A stretch of 64,000 bases of DNA from Prochlorococcus sp. AG-363-K07 (GCA_003280225.1 QCFO01000009.1:17475-81474), one strand, 5' to 3'; counted from the first letter of the stretch, positions 34,190 to 45,590 are shown. The notes: generated from the letters alone by a model not told the origin. Program-made: numbers and translations.

Positions 34190-35869
34190 ATGAAAATTAC
34201 TGACACTAATCTTGTAAACATACCACCTGTTTTCAATAAAGCTCTTTTATCATCAAAGGCATATCCACATCCCGTCGAAGGAATAAAGGTATTAGAGACT
34301 CATATTTCTTGGGTAATACTAACGGGGAAATACGCATATAAAATCAAGAAAGGGATAAATATTGGGTATTTATGTACCACTAATCTAGATGATAGAGCGT
34401 TTTTCTGTTTAGAGGAACTTCGATTAAATTCAAGATTTGCACCAGACCTATATCTAGGTGTAGCTGAAATAATAGGCCCCTATGAATCAGCTACCTTTTC
34501 GTCACTAAAAAGAGAAATACAAACAACAATCACCGATAAAAGAAACAAGAATAAAGTAATAGATTATGCAGTTGTCATGAATCAATTCCCTCAGAATCAA
34601 TTGTTAAAAAAATGCATAAATAAGCCATCCTTAAATATAAATTGTTTTGTTAAATTGGCGAAAGATCTTTCACATTTTCATATGTCCACAGAAATAGCCC
34701 CTATCAATAGTCCCTATGGTAATTCCAAATCAACTTTAAAGCCAGTACAAGAGAACGTAAATATTTTAAAAGGCCTAATAAGTCAGGATAAACCTATTGA
34801 ATTAATTAATAGATATGAACAATGGTTCAAGAAAAAAGCAAGAGAACTATCTCTAAAATTTGAATCGAGAAAAAGTCTAGGTGCTATACGTGAGTGCCAT
34901 GGTGATCTCCATCTAGGGAACATCCGTAGGAAAAGTGACGGCTCACTAGAAATATTTGATTCAATTGACTTTAATCCAAGCTTAAGATGGATTGACCCAA
35001 TCAGCGAACTGGCATTTCTGTTAATGGACCTTGAAATACATAATGAAAAAGAATATGCCAATGAAGTATTAAATACTTGGCTTGAAGAGACAGGAGACTT
35101 TTCCAGCCTAAGCCTATATCCCTGGTATATGTCATATAGAGCCTATGTAAGGGCAAAGGTTATTGGACTTGAGTGCAGTAACTACAACTTGGAGAAACAA
35201 AATATTCCACAAAGACTGAAATTAGAAATGAGGAAATATCTAGATAAAGCAGAAGAAATTCAGAGATCAAAAGCCTCAGCCTTATTGATAATGCATGGTC
35301 TTAGTGGTAGTGGCAAGTCTTACGCATGCAAGTATCTTTGCAAACATTTTAGAGGAGTTAAAATATGTTCAGATATAGAGAGGAAAAGACTCTGTGGAAA
35401 CACAAGAGCTCAACAGAAAATAGGCGTACATAAGGCCAAAATCGAAAGCAATTTAAATCTGTCAACTTATAGGGATACTCCTTATTGTGAAGAAGTGACA
35501 GAAATGCTATTCCAAGAGTGGATACCATCAATCACACGTCATAGCCTTTCTGGGGGCTTTCTTACAATTGTTGATGCAACATTTTTAAGGTATAATGAAA
35601 GAGAGTTGATGTTATCTATTGCTAGAGAATTTGGTGTAAAGTTCGTCATTTTGTACTGTAATTGTAGTGATAATATAGCAGAAGACAGAATAAGTAGGCG
35701 TCTTATCTGCAAGTCAGACCCTTCAGAAGCAACTATCGCTATTCGTAACAAACAAAAATCATGGATAGAAGCATTAACACATAGTGAAGAGAAGTATACT
35801 CTCTATATAAATGAATTTAATTCGCCTAGGGATATAATATCTAAATTACATTTGTTCTTAAAATATTAA
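34190..35869 (+). CDS. APH-like phosphotransferase fused to P-loop kinase
   Basis: 559 aa. The N-terminal domain (about 1-340) has the aminoglycoside-phosphotransferase fold: RECHGDLHLGNIRR (catalytic loop, near 237-250) and the IFDSIDFNP metal-binding block near 260. The C-terminal domain starts with P-loop LIMHGLSGSGKSYACKYL near residue 366 and resembles gluconate or zeta-toxin-type kinases. This two-kinase architecture is known in bacteria, but substrates are unknown. Confidence 0.85.
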   Translation: MKITDTNLVNIPPVFNKALLSSKAYPHPVEGIKVLETHISWVILTGKYAYKIKKGINIGYLCTTNLDDRAFFCLEELRLNSRFAPDLYLGVAEIIGPYESATFSSLKREIQTTITDKRNKNKVIDYAVVMNQFPQNQLLKKCINKPSLNINCFVKLAKDLSHFHMSTEIAPINSPYGNSKSTLKPVQENVNILKGLISQDKPIELINRYEQWFKKKARELSLKFESRKSLGAIRECHGDLHLGNIRRKSDGSLEIFDSIDFNPSLRWIDPISELAFLLMDLEIHNEKEYANEVLNTWLEETGDFSSLSLYPWYMSYRAYVRAKVIGLECSNYNLEKQNIPQRLKLEMRKYLDKAEEIQRSKASALLIMHGLSGSGKSYACKYLCKHFRGVKICSDIERKRLCGNTRAQQKIGVHKAKIESNLNLSTYRDTPYCEEVTEMLFQEWIPSITRHSLSGGFLTIVDATFLRYNERELMLSIAREFGVKFVILYCNCSDNIAEDRISRRLICKSDPSEATIAIRNKQKSWIEALTHSEEKYTLYINEFNSPRDIISKLHLFLKY

Positions 35870-35904
35870 GACATTATTATTGGATAAATTGGAGATAGTT
35901 CCAC

Positions 35905-36813
35905 CTAAATCTGACAATCACCAGAATCAAGGCTAACTCTCTGATAGCAAAACCAAAGCCATTGCTGAAACAGAAGGTTTCGATGAGATCGCCAAGAAGT
36001 TCTTGGTTGTGAAGCTTCAAAGTTTTCCGGTGGAGGAACATCACCTTTAGCAATATCTCTCTCCATCTCGGAAAGAATGCGACCCGCATTGTATTCAGGG
36101 TGGCCTAAGTGCATTAATTGACGCTGATCAGAAGTTTCAAAAATCGTATATCCTACCTTTTGTCCATAAGCTAAAAGTCTTAATTTACCCTCTTTCTCAG
36201 CTTTTTCCATTGCCTTGTCAGAAAGGCCTGCAAACCTGCTCTGAGGACAGTCAAAATAATCATCCTGAGTTCCCATTAATGGATGACCTGGCACCAAGCT
36301 TCTCAAAGGGAAGACCCCAAATAACTTTTCTTGAAAGCACTCTTTCCCAACACCAGCTAAATATGCAAGGGCAAAACCTGCCCAACATAGACCAAGAGTA
36401 CTTGCGCACCTTAGGCGTGCTTCTTGAATAAGATCTACTAATTCTTGCCAATAATGAACCTCTTCAAATTCGAGTTTTTCTACGGGTGCTCCTGTAATTA
36501 TGAGGCCATCTAGAGGGCTGGGGTTCATTGCCTCTTGCCATGAAATATATAAATTATCTAAGTGAGAAAGGTCCCATGTTTTATAACTATGCGTCTTTAG
36601 TCGAATCCATATTGGCTCTATTTGAAGAGGAGATAATCCTAAAGGGTGAAGTAAGTTGAATTCATATTGTTTACCCAAAGGCATAATATTAAGTATGCCA
36701 ATTCTCAAGGGCCTAATATCCTGTCTTTCTGCTAATTCAGGCTCTATCCACGAAATGTGGTTGCGTTCGACTTCTGCTATTTTGTGATAACTTTTAGGAA
36801 GTATAAGAGCCAA
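35905..36813 (-). CDS. metA: Homoserine O-acyltransferase MetA, acetyl-CoA type predicted
   Basis: 302 aa. Catalytic Cys143 (LGLCWAGFAL), His238 and Glu240 (LGHPEYNAG) are present. Residue 112 is Glu in ITGAPVEKLEFEEV; family studies link Glu at this position (111 in the usual numbering) to acetyl-CoA and Gly to succinyl-CoA, so O-acetylhomoserine is expected. The start is TTG at 36813, supported by a strong Shine-Dalgarno (GAGGAGGTGAG) six bases upstream. It follows metY by 14 bases on the same strand: a methionine operon. Confidence 0.92.
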   Translation of the reverse strand: MALILPKSYHKIAEVERNHISWIEPELAERQDIRPLRIGILNIMPLGKQYEFNLLHPLGLSPLQIEPIWIRLKTHSYKTWDLSHLDNLYISWQEAMNPSPLDGLIITGAPVEKLEFEEVHYWQELVDLIQEARLRCASTLGLCWAGFALAYLAGVGKECFQEKLFGVFPLRSLVPGHPLMGTQDDYFDCPQSRFAGLSDKAMEKAEKEGKLRLLAYGQKVGYTIFETSDQRQLMHLGHPEYNAGRILSEMERDIAKGDVPPPENFEASQPRTSWRSHRNLLFQQWLWFCYQRVSLDSGDCQI

Positions 36814-36827
36814 TTTAACTCACCTCC

Positions 36828-38177
<1,350 letters not shown>

Positions 38178-38199
38178 TTACCTTTCTAGCTAGAAAAAC

Positions 38200-38895
38200 T
38201 CAATTCCGACTCCATTCATCAGGAGGCTCAGGCTTATCCGAATCAAGCAAGGAAGGTAGAGTTTGCTTTATCAATGGCACAAAGTCTTTTCTTACAAGCT
38301 TGCGGAAACTATTTACTGATTCCACCTTTAAGATCGGATAGGATTTTAAATCATTTAAATTAGGATCTCGCAAAGGCCTCCAATTAGTTGACTCCTTAGC
38401 CTGCAACTCTTGAAGAGGAAGGCTGAAATCAAAATTCATCTCGAGAATATCCTCTAGATTAGTAGTTGTGAATTTACTTACAATTTCTTCTCGAAAGGGT
38501 TCAAAAGCCTTCGATTTCAAACTATCAGGAAGCCCTAGCACTGGCTCATAATAGTCAAGCAGTCTCAATTCCTCTTCTAAAAGAATTGGCCAAGCTCCTC
38601 TCTCTCCTTCTTTTAGAGAAAATGTAACTTCAGCTTGATTCATCGCTTCTAAATAAAAGAGAAGACGTCGGTAATAGGATTTTTCTTGAGTAGGTTTCCT
38701 TACAGAGGCTTTGGTTGATGTAATAGTGGGCAAAGCCGCCTCGACTTTTCTGAGGAAAAGACGATCTTCTCTCTCTAGATTGATTGCGCCCCATCGCTGC
38801 CTGTAATCCCATAGATCTGTATATCTTGCAATGTCATCACTATTCCAGCCTAGGTCCTTAAGCTCATTGGCCCTGTGAGTTGATTCCTTAATCAC
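38200..38895 (-). CDS. Conserved-looking hypothetical protein
   Basis: 231 aa, start GTG at 38895. It is soluble, helical and rich in charged residues and Trp, with a repeated ELKDLGWNSDDIARYTDLWDYRQ-like N-terminal part (shown as GWNSDDIARYTDLWDYRQ). No catalytic motif is recognised. It lies upstream of metY on the same strand with a 43-base gap, but a shared role with methionine synthesis is not supported by sequence. Confidence 0.65.
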   Translation of the reverse strand: MIKESTHRANELKDLGWNSDDIARYTDLWDYRQRWGAINLEREDRLFLRKVEAALPTITSTKASVRKPTQEKSYYRRLLFYLEAMNQAEVTFSLKEGERGAWPILLEEELRLLDYYEPVLGLPDSLKSKAFEPFREEIVSKFTTTNLEDILEMNFDFSLPLQELQAKESTNWRPLRDPNLNDLKSYPILKVESVNSFRKLVRKDFVPLIKQTLPSLLDSDKPEPPDEWSRN

Positions 38896-39028
38896 GCTAG
38901 AAATAAAAAATTAAACATGTAACAAATGGTAGGAGAAAGAATGGATATTGACAACGAATTTAGTTGGTTAGAAAACATAAGATATAACATTGGCAATAAT
39001 TAGAGAGCTTTAGAATCAGATGAATTAC

Positions 39029-40210
39029 CTAAGTTTGGTTATCAAAGGAACTATAGTATTTTTGGTTTACAATATTACAAATAGCTTGGAAATTTGACTC
39101 AACTAATACAACAATGGAAAACTGAACATAGGCTCTTATTAAATTCTGACATTGATAATCGGAAGAAAAGTATCTATCACCATGCAAATAGTCAGTAAGA
39201 AATCTTGTCCCAAGCTGAAAAGGGACCCATTTAATACCATGTGGAATAAAATTAATGTCGGTGGGAGTCAAATAGGAAGAAGCAAAGCTAAAATAACCAG
39301 CCATAAAGGATTCTAAAAAAGATAAGTTAAATTCGATGAGCGAGAGATCCTTAGGTTCCTCACCAGCAGGATTACAGCATGATCTAATACAATCTCCAAT
39401 ATCAAATTGATAGAGTCCTGGCTGAATAGTCTCAAAATCGATAAGAGCTATTGCTTCATCAGTACGTGAGTCAAACAGGAAGTTGCTTACCTTGGTGTCT
39501 CCATGAATTGGACGAAGGGAAATCTGATTATGTTTTAAAGCCTTCTCTAAAGTATTTGATGATTTTCTAAGTCGACTGACAAGAGCAAAGCAAAAATCCA
39601 GTTTGTCAATAAGGTGGGAAGGAGTCGATGCACACTTTTTGTATTGAACTACGTTATCCAATTCCGACAATCGAGTTGAGATATCTAGAGAAATAAAAGA
39701 AGTCTTGGCTAAAGATACGATCGGAAGTTCCTTAATTAAGAAATGAAATCTGGATAAAGCCAATCCAATTTCTTCTGCCTTTTTATTAGAACTAATTGTT
39801 TCACAATTATATGAATTATCAATATACTGAATGGCTCTCCAAAACTTATTAGCAAAGGAAATAATAAGTTTCTTGGATCTAATGCTAGCAATAACTTTTG
39901 GAACTTCCCAGCGCTTATTCCTGACTAGTTCTGGAAGGCAATGTCTGCGTTCCTCTATAAATTCTACTGCTAATATCCAATTGGAAAGTATCAAGTCAGG
40001 CTCAGGGAAAACATCACTATTAATCTCTTGAATAACCAATGAGCTCTCTCTATCATGGCAGATGCCACAAACCAAAAAGGTATTATTAATATTTCCTGAG
40101 GGGAATTGATGAATCGAAGAAACTTTTTCAAAAGGTAAAAATTCCGAAGCAATATTAGCCAATATCTCATAGGGAAAAGAAAAAACCTCTGAGGGATTGA
40201 GTTCCTTCAT
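39029..40210 (-). CDS. APH-fold sugar-kinase-like protein (NahK-like)
   Basis: 393 aa. The kinase core is visible as RPIHGDTKVSNFLFD near residues 232-246 and IALIDFETIQPGLYQFDIGD near 254-273, which carry the catalytic Asp and metal-binding Asp. HGDTKxxNxLxD followed by IDxxTxxPGxxxxDxGD resembles N-acetylhexosamine 1-kinases. The likely reaction is phosphorylation of a sugar or sugar-like alcohol. It lies upstream-to-downstream with the 503-aa protein on the minus strand (136-base gap). Confidence 0.75.
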   Translation of the reverse strand: MKELNPSEVFSFPYEILANIASEFLPFEKVSSIHQFPSGNINNTFLVCGICHDRESSLVIQEINSDVFPEPDLILSNWILAVEFIEERRHCLPELVRNKRWEVPKVIASIRSKKLIISFANKFWRAIQYIDNSYNCETISSNKKAEEIGLALSRFHFLIKELPIVSLAKTSFISLDISTRLSELDNVVQYKKCASTPSHLIDKLDFCFALVSRLRKSSNTLEKALKHNQISLRPIHGDTKVSNFLFDSRTDEAIALIDFETIQPGLYQFDIGDCIRSCCNPAGEEPKDLSLIEFNLSFLESFMAGYFSFASSYLTPTDINFIPHGIKWVPFQLGTRFLTDYLHGDRYFSSDYQCQNLIRAYVQFSIVVLVESNFQAICNIVNQKYYSSFDNQT

Positions 40211-40345
40211 ATGAAAGCAAATAGTTCAACAATTAATGGCTCTGCAATAAATTCTAACCTGGCATAAGGAAATATAATTCAAATGATTATCTTTAGAACA
40301 TTAGGCATAAAGAAAGACGCTTAGAACTAAAAAGATAAAGTTTAA

Positions 40346-41857
40346 CTATTTGAAAAACTCACCTATTATTGTCAATACTTGCTGAGATTCAAATCTAGCA
40401 TTTGCAATTAAATTAGATTTGTGATTTTCGATTTGTAGATTTGAATTCTCCTGGGAATTAGCTGACAAGCCTTCAAGTAGAGTTACTAACTCATATTCAT
40501 CCAAATTTAGCAACAAATGGTTAATACCTACACTCGAAGTGAGATGGACTGAATCTTGACAATAACAAGTCAATTGTCTAGTATTAGTCATAACTTTGTA
40601 GAAAATCTCCTTATGCTTAGCAGGGGCAAAAATGGTCATATAAAGAAGATTATTCATTGATGCATCATTAAGTGGAATAGCATAATGAGAGATAATTTGA
40701 GGCCAATACTGTAAAGATTTCAATCCTTCCAAGGAACCAATTTTCAATCCACAATCCTCACACCAGCCCACAAACTCGTTCAAATCTAAAGGACAGCGTC
40801 TTAACTCCTTCATGCGTCTAGAAAGAATTTGCCCAGCCTGAAAGTTTCTGGTTGGCTTCCCAATAGAAGGTTCCATCATGCTTCCACGAACATCTGCAAC
40901 CATTGCTGTTAATTGAGAAAATGTATGATCTCTCTTTTTAATCTTTTTGGAAGATGGGGAAAGGGAAGCCTCTATTCTCTGAACTGCATAGCCAAGTTCT
41001 GTGATAGAAATTGGTTGAGAGTTATAAAAAAGCTCACGATCTTTTCTGAACATAGAAACAGTAGCCGCCTGATCAAGGCACTGGTTCAAGAGAAGAGTTA
41101 ATAATGTAGGGAGCAGTCCTTGGTTGTTCTTATGGTAGGAGTGAGCAAACCCAGCAAATATTGATGCAATATTCTTAGCTGATTTAATGTACTGTCCTTC
41201 TAAATTATGAACGCCCGCTGAGACCTGAATATTGGGAGACAAAAGGTTCAAAAGCTGAGAACCCAAAAGCGCGGTTATAGCATTGGGATGGCAAAAATTT
41301 GCTGTAAAGCTATCGAGAGGATTACGAAGAGCGTCATGCCTATGAAAGCCAGAAAAGAAAGCAAGGTTAGGTTCTTTCTCACATAAAACATAAGCTTCAT
41401 TCAGAGCCTCATCATAGTTAAATGATCCTGAAAGACAGCCTAAAACTACATTTTGCCTCTTTAATTGTAGTTTCAGCTTAGATGCATGAGATAAATCAGA
41501 TTCTATATATTTACTGTTTGCACTAAGGATAACTAGTTCACACCTAAGAATTAAGTCGGACAAATTATTAGAAACAATTTGATCACCTTCTTTATGGGTA
41601 GACATCATCCTTATTTTCTCAATGTGAGCAATATCCATACCCTCTACAACTTCTTTAGAGAAAGCACCCAAAACTTCTCGACCTGGCCTTGGCGCAAGAA
41701 GAAGCCTGTCACCTGCAGACTGCATCGCGCAGTTATAGGCTAAAGACGCGGCATATAGACCAATACTATAAAAACCAACTTTACCAACTCTGAGAATTCT
41801 TATTCTTTGAGTTAATTCATTGTGGCCTAATGAATTATTAAAAAAGTTATTATCCAT
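40346..41857 (-). CDS. Unrecognised 503-aa protein, possible dehydrogenase-like N-terminus
   Basis: A 503-aa soluble protein. The N-terminal 160 residues alternate beta and alpha (ILRVGKVGFYSIGLYAASLA, then LILRCELVILSANSKYIE) and could be an NAD(P)-type Rossmann fold, but a clean GxGxxG is missing. The rest is helical with no known motif. It is divergent from the GgpP-like phosphatase and next to a sugar-kinase-like gene. Function unknown; I do not assign an enzyme name. Confidence 0.6.
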   Translation of the reverse strand: MDNNFFNNSLGHNELTQRIRILRVGKVGFYSIGLYAASLAYNCAMQSAGDRLLLAPRPGREVLGAFSKEVVEGMDIAHIEKIRMMSTHKEGDQIVSNNLSDLILRCELVILSANSKYIESDLSHASKLKLQLKRQNVVLGCLSGSFNYDEALNEAYVLCEKEPNLAFFSGFHRHDALRNPLDSFTANFCHPNAITALLGSQLLNLLSPNIQVSAGVHNLEGQYIKSAKNIASIFAGFAHSYHKNNQGLLPTLLTLLLNQCLDQAATVSMFRKDRELFYNSQPISITELGYAVQRIEASLSPSSKKIKKRDHTFSQLTAMVADVRGSMMEPSIGKPTRNFQAGQILSRRMKELRRCPLDLNEFVGWCEDCGLKIGSLEGLKSLQYWPQIISHYAIPLNDASMNNLLYMTIFAPAKHKEIFYKVMTNTRQLTCYCQDSVHLTSSVGINHLLLNLDEYELVTLLEGLSANSQENSNLQIENHKSNLIANARFESQQVLTIIGEFFK

Positions 41858-42060
41858 ACCCGATAGTATAACATTGAATGAAAATCATTCTCAATTAGTC
41901 AAAGGCCTAAAGGGTAATTGCAGAAAAATAAAATAGATGAAAATAGTCTTGGGATCCTTCTAAGTCATAGTTGATATCACAGCAACTATAGTAGATATCT
42001 TTAGAGCTAAAAGACAAGGAAAAGAGATCCCTATACAATGGGGTTATCGTTAAATATCCC

Positions 42061-43296
42061 ATGTCAACCAATAGCACTAGCAATCCAATCTCATTACTAG
42101 ATAAGATTTCAAGTAATGATAATTTTCTTATTGTTCAAGATGTAGATGGTGTATGCATACCACTGGTCAAAGATCCACTTTGTAGAGAAATAACTCTTAC
42201 TTATATAGAATCAGTGAGGAAAATGAATGGTCATTTCTTTATTCTTACAAACGGTGAGCATGGTGGAGAAAGAGGTCTAAATAAAGTCATTGAAAGAGCC
42301 TATATCAAGTCGAATAAGCAGTGTGATAATTGCTTCTACTTACCAGGCCTGGCTGCAGGTGGAATAGAATTCCAAGATGAATTTGGTCAGATTAGTTTCC
42401 CAGGTATATCCAAAAAAGAGTTGATGTTCTTAAGCCAAGTCCCAAAGGAAATGGCTACCTTACTAGGAAAAGGACTAGAAAGAATCTTACCTGATCTAAA
42501 TACAATTGAATTAAAGAATTTAACGAATTCATCGATATTGGATACAAGATTCTCTCCAACTATAAACCTCAATAAAATCTTCTCTTGTATACCAAATGAT
42601 TTAAGGCGTCAAGTTGAAATTCAACTTGAAACTGAAAGGGTTATGAGTAAGATAATTGATTATGCTGTCCAAGAAGACTTAGCCAGCTCATTCTTCTTAC
42701 ATATAGCTCCTAATCTAGGAGTGTCGTCAAACGGAAAAGATATAATAAAAACTGCTCAAAAAGGTGATGTTGGGACAACTGACATACAACTTATGATAAG
42801 TGGTTCGATTAAGGAGGCAGGTCTACTAGTCTTAATTAATAAGTATGTACAAAGAAAATTTGGTAGATATCCCTTTGGAAAAGATTTCAATGCTAGAAAA
42901 GCACCAAGATCAATGAATGAACTCATTTCTATTTGCAAAGAGGAAATTCTGCCGACAGAAATGCCAATCTTGATAGGAGTTGGTGATACAGTTACATCCA
43001 CTAGGAATCAACAAGACAATGGATGGCTTAGGGGTGGAAGTGATAGAGGGTTTCTGACCCTCATTCAAGAACTCGGAAAGGAATTTAAGAAACAAAATAT
43101 AGTTCTTCTAGTTGATAGCTCTAAAGGGGAAGTTGACCGACCCAATCTAGAAGATCATCAGCTAAAAGGTATTACTGATCCTGAAGACCAACTTAGATTT
43201 ACTAGCCTATTCATAGGTGGACCTGATAGTTACATGAAGTGGTTCAAAGAATTGGCAAATCGAAAAGGGAATTCTTACTCAGACAAGAAAAAATAG
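42061..43296 (+). CDS. ggpP: Glucosylglycerol-3-phosphate phosphatase-like protein (GgpP/StpA family)
   Basis: 411 aa. The N-terminus reads NFLIVQDVDGVCIPLVKDPL, the HAD-like phosphatase motif (Asp-x-Asp) near residues 26-34, followed by FFILTNGEHGGERG. The C-terminal acidic motif is PILIGVGDTVTSTRNQ. This pattern belongs to the salt-tolerance phosphatase that releases glucosylglycerol in cyanobacteria. No ggpS gene is in the window. The natural substrate here may be a different glycoside phosphate. Confidence 0.8.
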   Translation: MSTNSTSNPISLLDKISSNDNFLIVQDVDGVCIPLVKDPLCREITLTYIESVRKMNGHFFILTNGEHGGERGLNKVIERAYIKSNKQCDNCFYLPGLAAGGIEFQDEFGQISFPGISKKELMFLSQVPKEMATLLGKGLERILPDLNTIELKNLTNSSILDTRFSPTINLNKIFSCIPNDLRRQVEIQLETERVMSKIIDYAVQEDLASSFFLHIAPNLGVSSNGKDIIKTAQKGDVGTTDIQLMISGSIKEAGLLVLINKYVQRKFGRYPFGKDFNARKAPRSMNELISICKEEILPTEMPILIGVGDTVTSTRNQQDNGWLRGGSDRGFLTLIQELGKEFKKQNIVLLVDSSKGEVDRPNLEDHQLKGITDPEDQLRFTSLFIGGPDSYMKWFKELANRKGNSYSDKKK

Positions 43297-43401
43297 TAGT
43301 AAAAAAATTCTCATAGACTCAATAAATATTACAAAAGCAATCTCAAATCGGCCAATTCTAGTAAGTTAAAATAATTTAAAACTCATCTCTTTATAAAACT
43401 G

Positions 43402-44349
43402 GTGGCTACAGCTTCTTTCCCTAAGATAAACAGAGATACCTTTAAAACTATTCAAGTAAATATAGGTTATCGTTGCAATCAAAGCTGTTCTCACTGTCAT
43501 GTCAATGCAGGGCCTGATAGAAAAGAAATGATGGATCAAGACACACTAAAACTCATTCCTAAAGTCATTGAAAAATATGGTATAAGCCAATTAGATATAA
43601 CAGGCGGAGCACCCGAACTACATCCAAACTTTCGAGATCTCATCATTGAGTCTAGGAAGATTGGCGTTCAGGTTATAAATAGATGTAATCTCACAATATT
43701 GGATGAGTCAGGGCAGGAAGATCTTGCAGAGTTTCTTGCTAAATATCAAGTCACTATAATTGCATCTCTACCTTGCTATGAACAAAGTAATGTTGATAAA
43801 CAGCGAGGTAGAGGAGTATTTACAAAAAGTATTTTGGGATTAAAAAAATTAAACACTTTAGGTTACGGCAAAAAAGGTGGGAAATTAATCTTAAACCTAG
43901 TTTATAATCCTCAGGCGGAGCACTTGCCTCCTCCCCAAGAAGATTTAGAGATGGCGTATAAAAAAGAATTATATGATCAACACAAAATAGAGTTCAACAA
44001 TCTTTTTACTATTACCAATATGCCAATAAAGCGTTTTGCAAAGTACCTCGAAGTGTCTGGCCTTTTAGATCAATATCAACAGCTCTTAATAGACTCTTAT
44101 AATCCTGCAAATCTAGATCATGTTATGTGCAAAAGCCTAATAAGTGTTGACTGGAAAGGCTTCTTATACGACTGTGACTTTAATCAGCAACTAGGTATCC
44201 CATTGGCAGGAAATACAAAACATATTAAAGACCTTCTCTACAGCAAAGCAACTCTAAGCAACATACCTATCCAGGTTGATCAACATTGTTTTGGCTGTAC
44301 AGCAGGAAGTGGATCAAGCTGTGGTGGTGCACTAAGTGAAACGCTCTAG
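43402..44349 (+). CDS. arsS: ArsS-like radical SAM protein with DUF3641 C-terminus
   Basis: 315 aa, start GTG at 43402. The radical SAM motif is YRCNQSCSHCHVNAG (C-x3-C-x2-C, near residues 19-33), followed by LDITGGAPELHPNFRDL. The C-terminal domain ends with clustered cysteines (QHCFGCTAGSGSSCGGAL) that would bind an extra Fe-S cluster. This is the layout of ArsS, proposed to add the 5'-deoxyadenosyl group in arsenosugar synthesis. No ArsM is adjacent. It follows the GgpP-like gene. Confidence 0.85.
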   Translation: MATASFPKINRDTFKTIQVNIGYRCNQSCSHCHVNAGPDRKEMMDQDTLKLIPKVIEKYGISQLDITGGAPELHPNFRDLIIESRKIGVQVINRCNLTILDESGQEDLAEFLAKYQVTIIASLPCYEQSNVDKQRGRGVFTKSILGLKKLNTLGYGKKGGKLILNLVYNPQAEHLPPPQEDLEMAYKKELYDQHKIEFNNLFTITNMPIKRFAKYLEVSGLLDQYQQLLIDSYNPANLDHVMCKSLISVDWKGFLYDCDFNQQLGIPLAGNTKHIKDLLYSKATLSNIPIQVDQHCFGCTAGSGSSCGGALSETL

Positions 44350-44364
44350 TTTTGCTGAGATCGC

Positions 44365-44817
44365 TTATTGACAACTTGGGCAAACCGCTCTGACATTCAA
44401 GGTTGACTCTATAAGTTCAAAGCCATTTCTTTCTGCAGCTTTCCTACCTGCCTCTACAACATTTTCACTTTCAAACTCTTCTGTTCGACCACAGCGAACA
44501 CAAACCAAATGATGATGATCTGGGTGATCTCTACTTGAAAGTTCAAACCTATGCCCACCCTCGCTTAACTCAAGTTCATGCAAAAACCCCATTTCTACTA
44601 ACAATCGAAGCGTTCTATAAATTGTGGCTAGTGAAACACGTGTATTTGCTTCTAATAATTGATGGTGTACGTCCTCTGCGCTGAGATGCATGCCCGACCC
44701 AATATTCTCGAATAATTCCAGAACCTTCCGTCTTTGAGGTGTTAGTCGACGGCCTTCTTGATGCAAGCCTGCTTCTAAAGGACTCCCAATTCGATCGTAA
44801 GGAGAGCTCCCAAGCAA
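44365..44817 (-). CDS. Fur-family transcriptional regulator
   Basis: 150 aa, start TTG at 44817. The winged helix spans about 25-90 (LTPQRRKVLELF, then SLATIYRTLRLLVEMG). The metal part has HPDHHHLVCVRCG and a C-terminal CPSC, giving two CxxC pairs for structural zinc. Fur, Zur and PerR cannot be told apart safely by eye. It is convergent with the radical SAM gene. Regulated genes are not obvious from the window. Confidence 0.9.
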   Translation of the reverse strand: MLGSSPYDRIGSPLEAGLHQEGRRLTPQRRKVLELFENIGSGMHLSAEDVHHQLLEANTRVSLATIYRTLRLLVEMGFLHELELSEGGHRFELSSRDHPDHHHLVCVRCGRTEEFESENVVEAGRKAAERNGFELIESTLNVRAVCPSCQ

Positions 44818-44958
44818 AACAGATAACTCGAACCTTTCTCAATAGTAGGCACTAATGAGACCAGAGCGCAATTTGCTCTTACCTAGAGTAATAACACCAA
44901 GCACACAGGATCAAAGCTGGGCCAATGCAATAACCTCAAGGGAAGTTGAATTAGGACA

Positions 44959-45522
44959 ATGCAACGTCTACTTTCTTTACCCAACCATACAACCTTACTA
45001 ATAATTGATGCACAGAAGAGGCTTTTCAAAGCCATTAATAACAAGGAACATGTAGTTTTTAATTTAAGTCGTCTAACCAGGGCCAGTAACCTTCTCAATG
45101 TTCCAAAGTCATATACCGAGCAAAACCCCATAAAACTTGGTGGTACAATTGATATTCTAAAGGATAACCCGAAAGATATATGTATATCAAAGATGGAATT
45201 TAGCTGTATTAATTGCAGTGAGTTGGTGAAAACAATAAAAACAGTAGATAGAGATTCAGTGGTACTCTCTGGAGTCGAGACTCATGTGTGTATTCAACAA
45301 ACGGCACTAGACTTTCTTCAGGAGGGTCTAAATGTATTTATTCCAATAGATGCCGTTGGTAGTCGGAATCAACTAGATCACGAGACAGCGATTAAACGTC
45401 TACGCTCATCAGGTGCAATTGTAACGACAACTGAGTCTATAATTTTTGAATGGTGCCAAACAGCTAATAGAAAAGAATTTCGAGAAATAAGTAGTATTAT
45501 AAAAGAAGAAGCGGATAAATAA
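44959..45522 (+). CDS. Isochorismatase-like cysteine hydrolase
   Basis: 187 aa. The catalytic triad of the superfamily is visible: Asp in LLIIDAQKRLF near residue 19, Lys in ISKMEFSC near 77 and Cys in SGVETHVCIQQTA near 111. This subgroup (YcaC-like) includes many uncharacterised amidases. Start ATG at 44959. It diverges from the Fur gene and precedes the MscS gene on the same strand. Confidence 0.85.
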   Translation: MQRLLSLPNHTTLLIIDAQKRLFKAINNKEHVVFNLSRLTRASNLLNVPKSYTEQNPIKLGGTIDILKDNPKDICISKMEFSCINCSELVKTIKTVDRDSVVLSGVETHVCIQQTALDFLQEGLNVFIPIDAVGSRNQLDHETAIKRLRSSGAIVTTTESIIFEWCQTANRKEFREISSIIKEEADK

Positions 45523-45590
45523 TCAATTCAATATTCTAGCCGAAGCAAAAAATCAAAAACCTAGCAAAAGTTCTATTTTAAGGCACAATA

